From positions 1-13,624 of the forward strand of contig SKGZ01000286.1 of NCBI GenBank assembly GCA_007117175.1: a stretch of DNA of 13,624 nt, written 5' to 3'. Made by a program: the position numbers and the translations under genes. This document shows, one piece after another, positions 13,025-13,624 of the stretch; position 1 is the stretch's first letter, and every line of letters starts with the position of its first letter. The stretch comes from Bacteriovoracales bacterium (GTDB lineage Bacteria > Bdellovibrionota > Bacteriovoracia > Bacteriovoracales > Bacteriovoracaceae). The notes under the pieces were generated by a model. It ran no database searches, had not been told where the DNA came from, and saw only the letters and a list, made by a program, of their open reading frames with translations.

Positions 13025-13624
13025 CTCTTTAATTTTTCTTGTATTGATTATTTCCTGCTCTAGGCCTAAGGTTGTTGAAAAAGAGGTAATTGATTCTCAA
13101 AAAAAATTGGCAGTTGAGGCAATCCATTCTGGCCCAACTCAAGAATCCTCATCTTTTATCAATAAAGCTGCTGAATATGGGATTGAAGACTTTCCTTATT
13201 GGCATATTTCTGTGACAGATCTTGATGGTGACGGTCATAGTGACTTAACTTTACTACTCAAGGATTACTCTCATCCTGTTTTTTTGAAGTATATGCCAGA
13301 GCAAAAAGAATTCTTACCATTAATTGAAGATCCTTTTATAGAAAGCTTGAATGCTTCATTTATTTTGTACTGGGACTATAATAAAGATGGGATCTTAGAT
13401 GCATTAGTAGGACACTTCCAACCGAAACCGCAGTTGAGTAGCAAACCCTTAGGGCTCTATCAAGGTTTTCTGAATGAGCAAGGTCAATTGAAATTCAAAT
13501 TTATTAAAAACTTAACTCACCCTGACTCATTCACTTCCAGTGTTTCTTTCTTATCAGCTTTTCAAGATGGTTACACTGATCTTTTTATAGGAAACTGGCT
13601 TCGTTTTAAAGAAGATATCTCATC
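13008..13624 (+). CDS. Lipoprotein with FG-GAP/VCBS-like repeats, partial (runs off right edge)
   Basis: An open frame begins at ATG 13008, inside the end of the acyl-CoA dehydrogenase gene in another frame, and stays open to the window end (205 codons, no stop). AAGGA (12993-12997) lies 10 nt upstream. The N-terminus MFWIINSLIFLVLIISC is a lipoprotein signal with lipobox IISC (Cys17). Ser at +2 argues for outer-membrane sorting by the Lol rule, if that rule holds in this host. The mature part has Asp-rich calcium-loop repeats, DLDGDGHSDL (71-80) and DYNKDGILDAL (123-133), plus a degenerate FQDGYTDLFIGN (185-196). These are spaced like FG-GAP/VCBS beta-propeller blades of the CRTAC1/UnbV type. 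The function is unknown; ligand binding or adhesion at the cell surface is possible. The remainder lies beyond the window. Confidence 0.82.
   Translation, partial: MFWIINSLIFLVLIISCSRPKVVEKEVIDSQKKLAVEAIHSGPTQESSSFINKAAEYGIEDFPYWHISVTDLDGDGHSDLTLLLKDYSHPVFLKYMPEQKEFLPLIEDPFIESLNASFILYWDYNKDGILDALVGHFQPKPQLSSKPLGLYQGFLNEQGQLKFKFIKNLTHPDSFTSSVSFLSAFQDGYTDLFIGNWLRFKEDIS

Noticed and set aside
1..13624. CRISPR arrays, tRNA/rRNA genes, insertion sequences, phage or toxin-antitoxin genes
   Set aside because: I looked on both strands and saw no regularly spaced repeats, no tRNA-like cloverleaf segments and no transposase or integrase motifs. The window appears to be a core secretion locus, not a mobile island.

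Overview
The window is an AT-rich (about 40% GC by eye) bacterial segment dominated by a type II secretion system (T2SS, general secretory pathway) operon on the minus strand. Read 5' to 3' on that strand the genes run gspC, gspD, gspE, gspF, gspG, gspH, gspI, gspJ, gspK, gspL, from about 11133 down to the left edge. A divergent plus-strand pair occupies the right end: a very-long-chain-type acyl-CoA dehydrogenase, overlapped by the start of a lipoprotein with FG-GAP/VCBS-like calcium-loop repeats that runs off the right edge. A full gsp set implies a Gram-negative, diderm host. The low GC, the Gln/Gly/Arg-rich insertions and the VLCAD-like enzyme with its long C-terminal domain suggest Bdellovibrionota or another former deltaproteobacterium (Bacteriovorax-like), but this is inference and not proven by the window.

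Layout: 1-135 is the degraded or frame-broken end of gspL. From 136 to 11133 there is an uninterrupted T2SS operon with very tight junctions (ATGA overlaps at I/J and J/K, out-of-frame overlaps at G/H and H/I, 2 nt between D and E). From 11134 to about 11272 lies a short divergent regulatory region with an inverted repeat next to the gspC start. The acyl-CoA dehydrogenase covers 11273-13024 and the partial lipoprotein covers 13008-13624.

How the genes work together: GspD is the outer-membrane secretin. GspC links it to the inner-membrane platform (GspF, GspL and presumably a GspM outside the window). GspE is the cytoplasmic ATPase. GspG is the major pseudopilin, and GspH/I/J/K are minor pseudopilins, with I-J-K forming the tip. 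The prepilin peptidase (GspO) and GspM are not in the window. The most informative unusual feature is the GspE N-terminus. It carries two consecutive 24-residue motifs with a 5-residue spacer that match the MshEN cyclic-di-GMP-binding pattern, so this secretion motor may be controlled by c-di-GMP. Other oddities are a His in the GspE Walker A loop, low-complexity insertions in all three tip pseudopilins and in the secretin, and loss of frame in gspL at the window edge.
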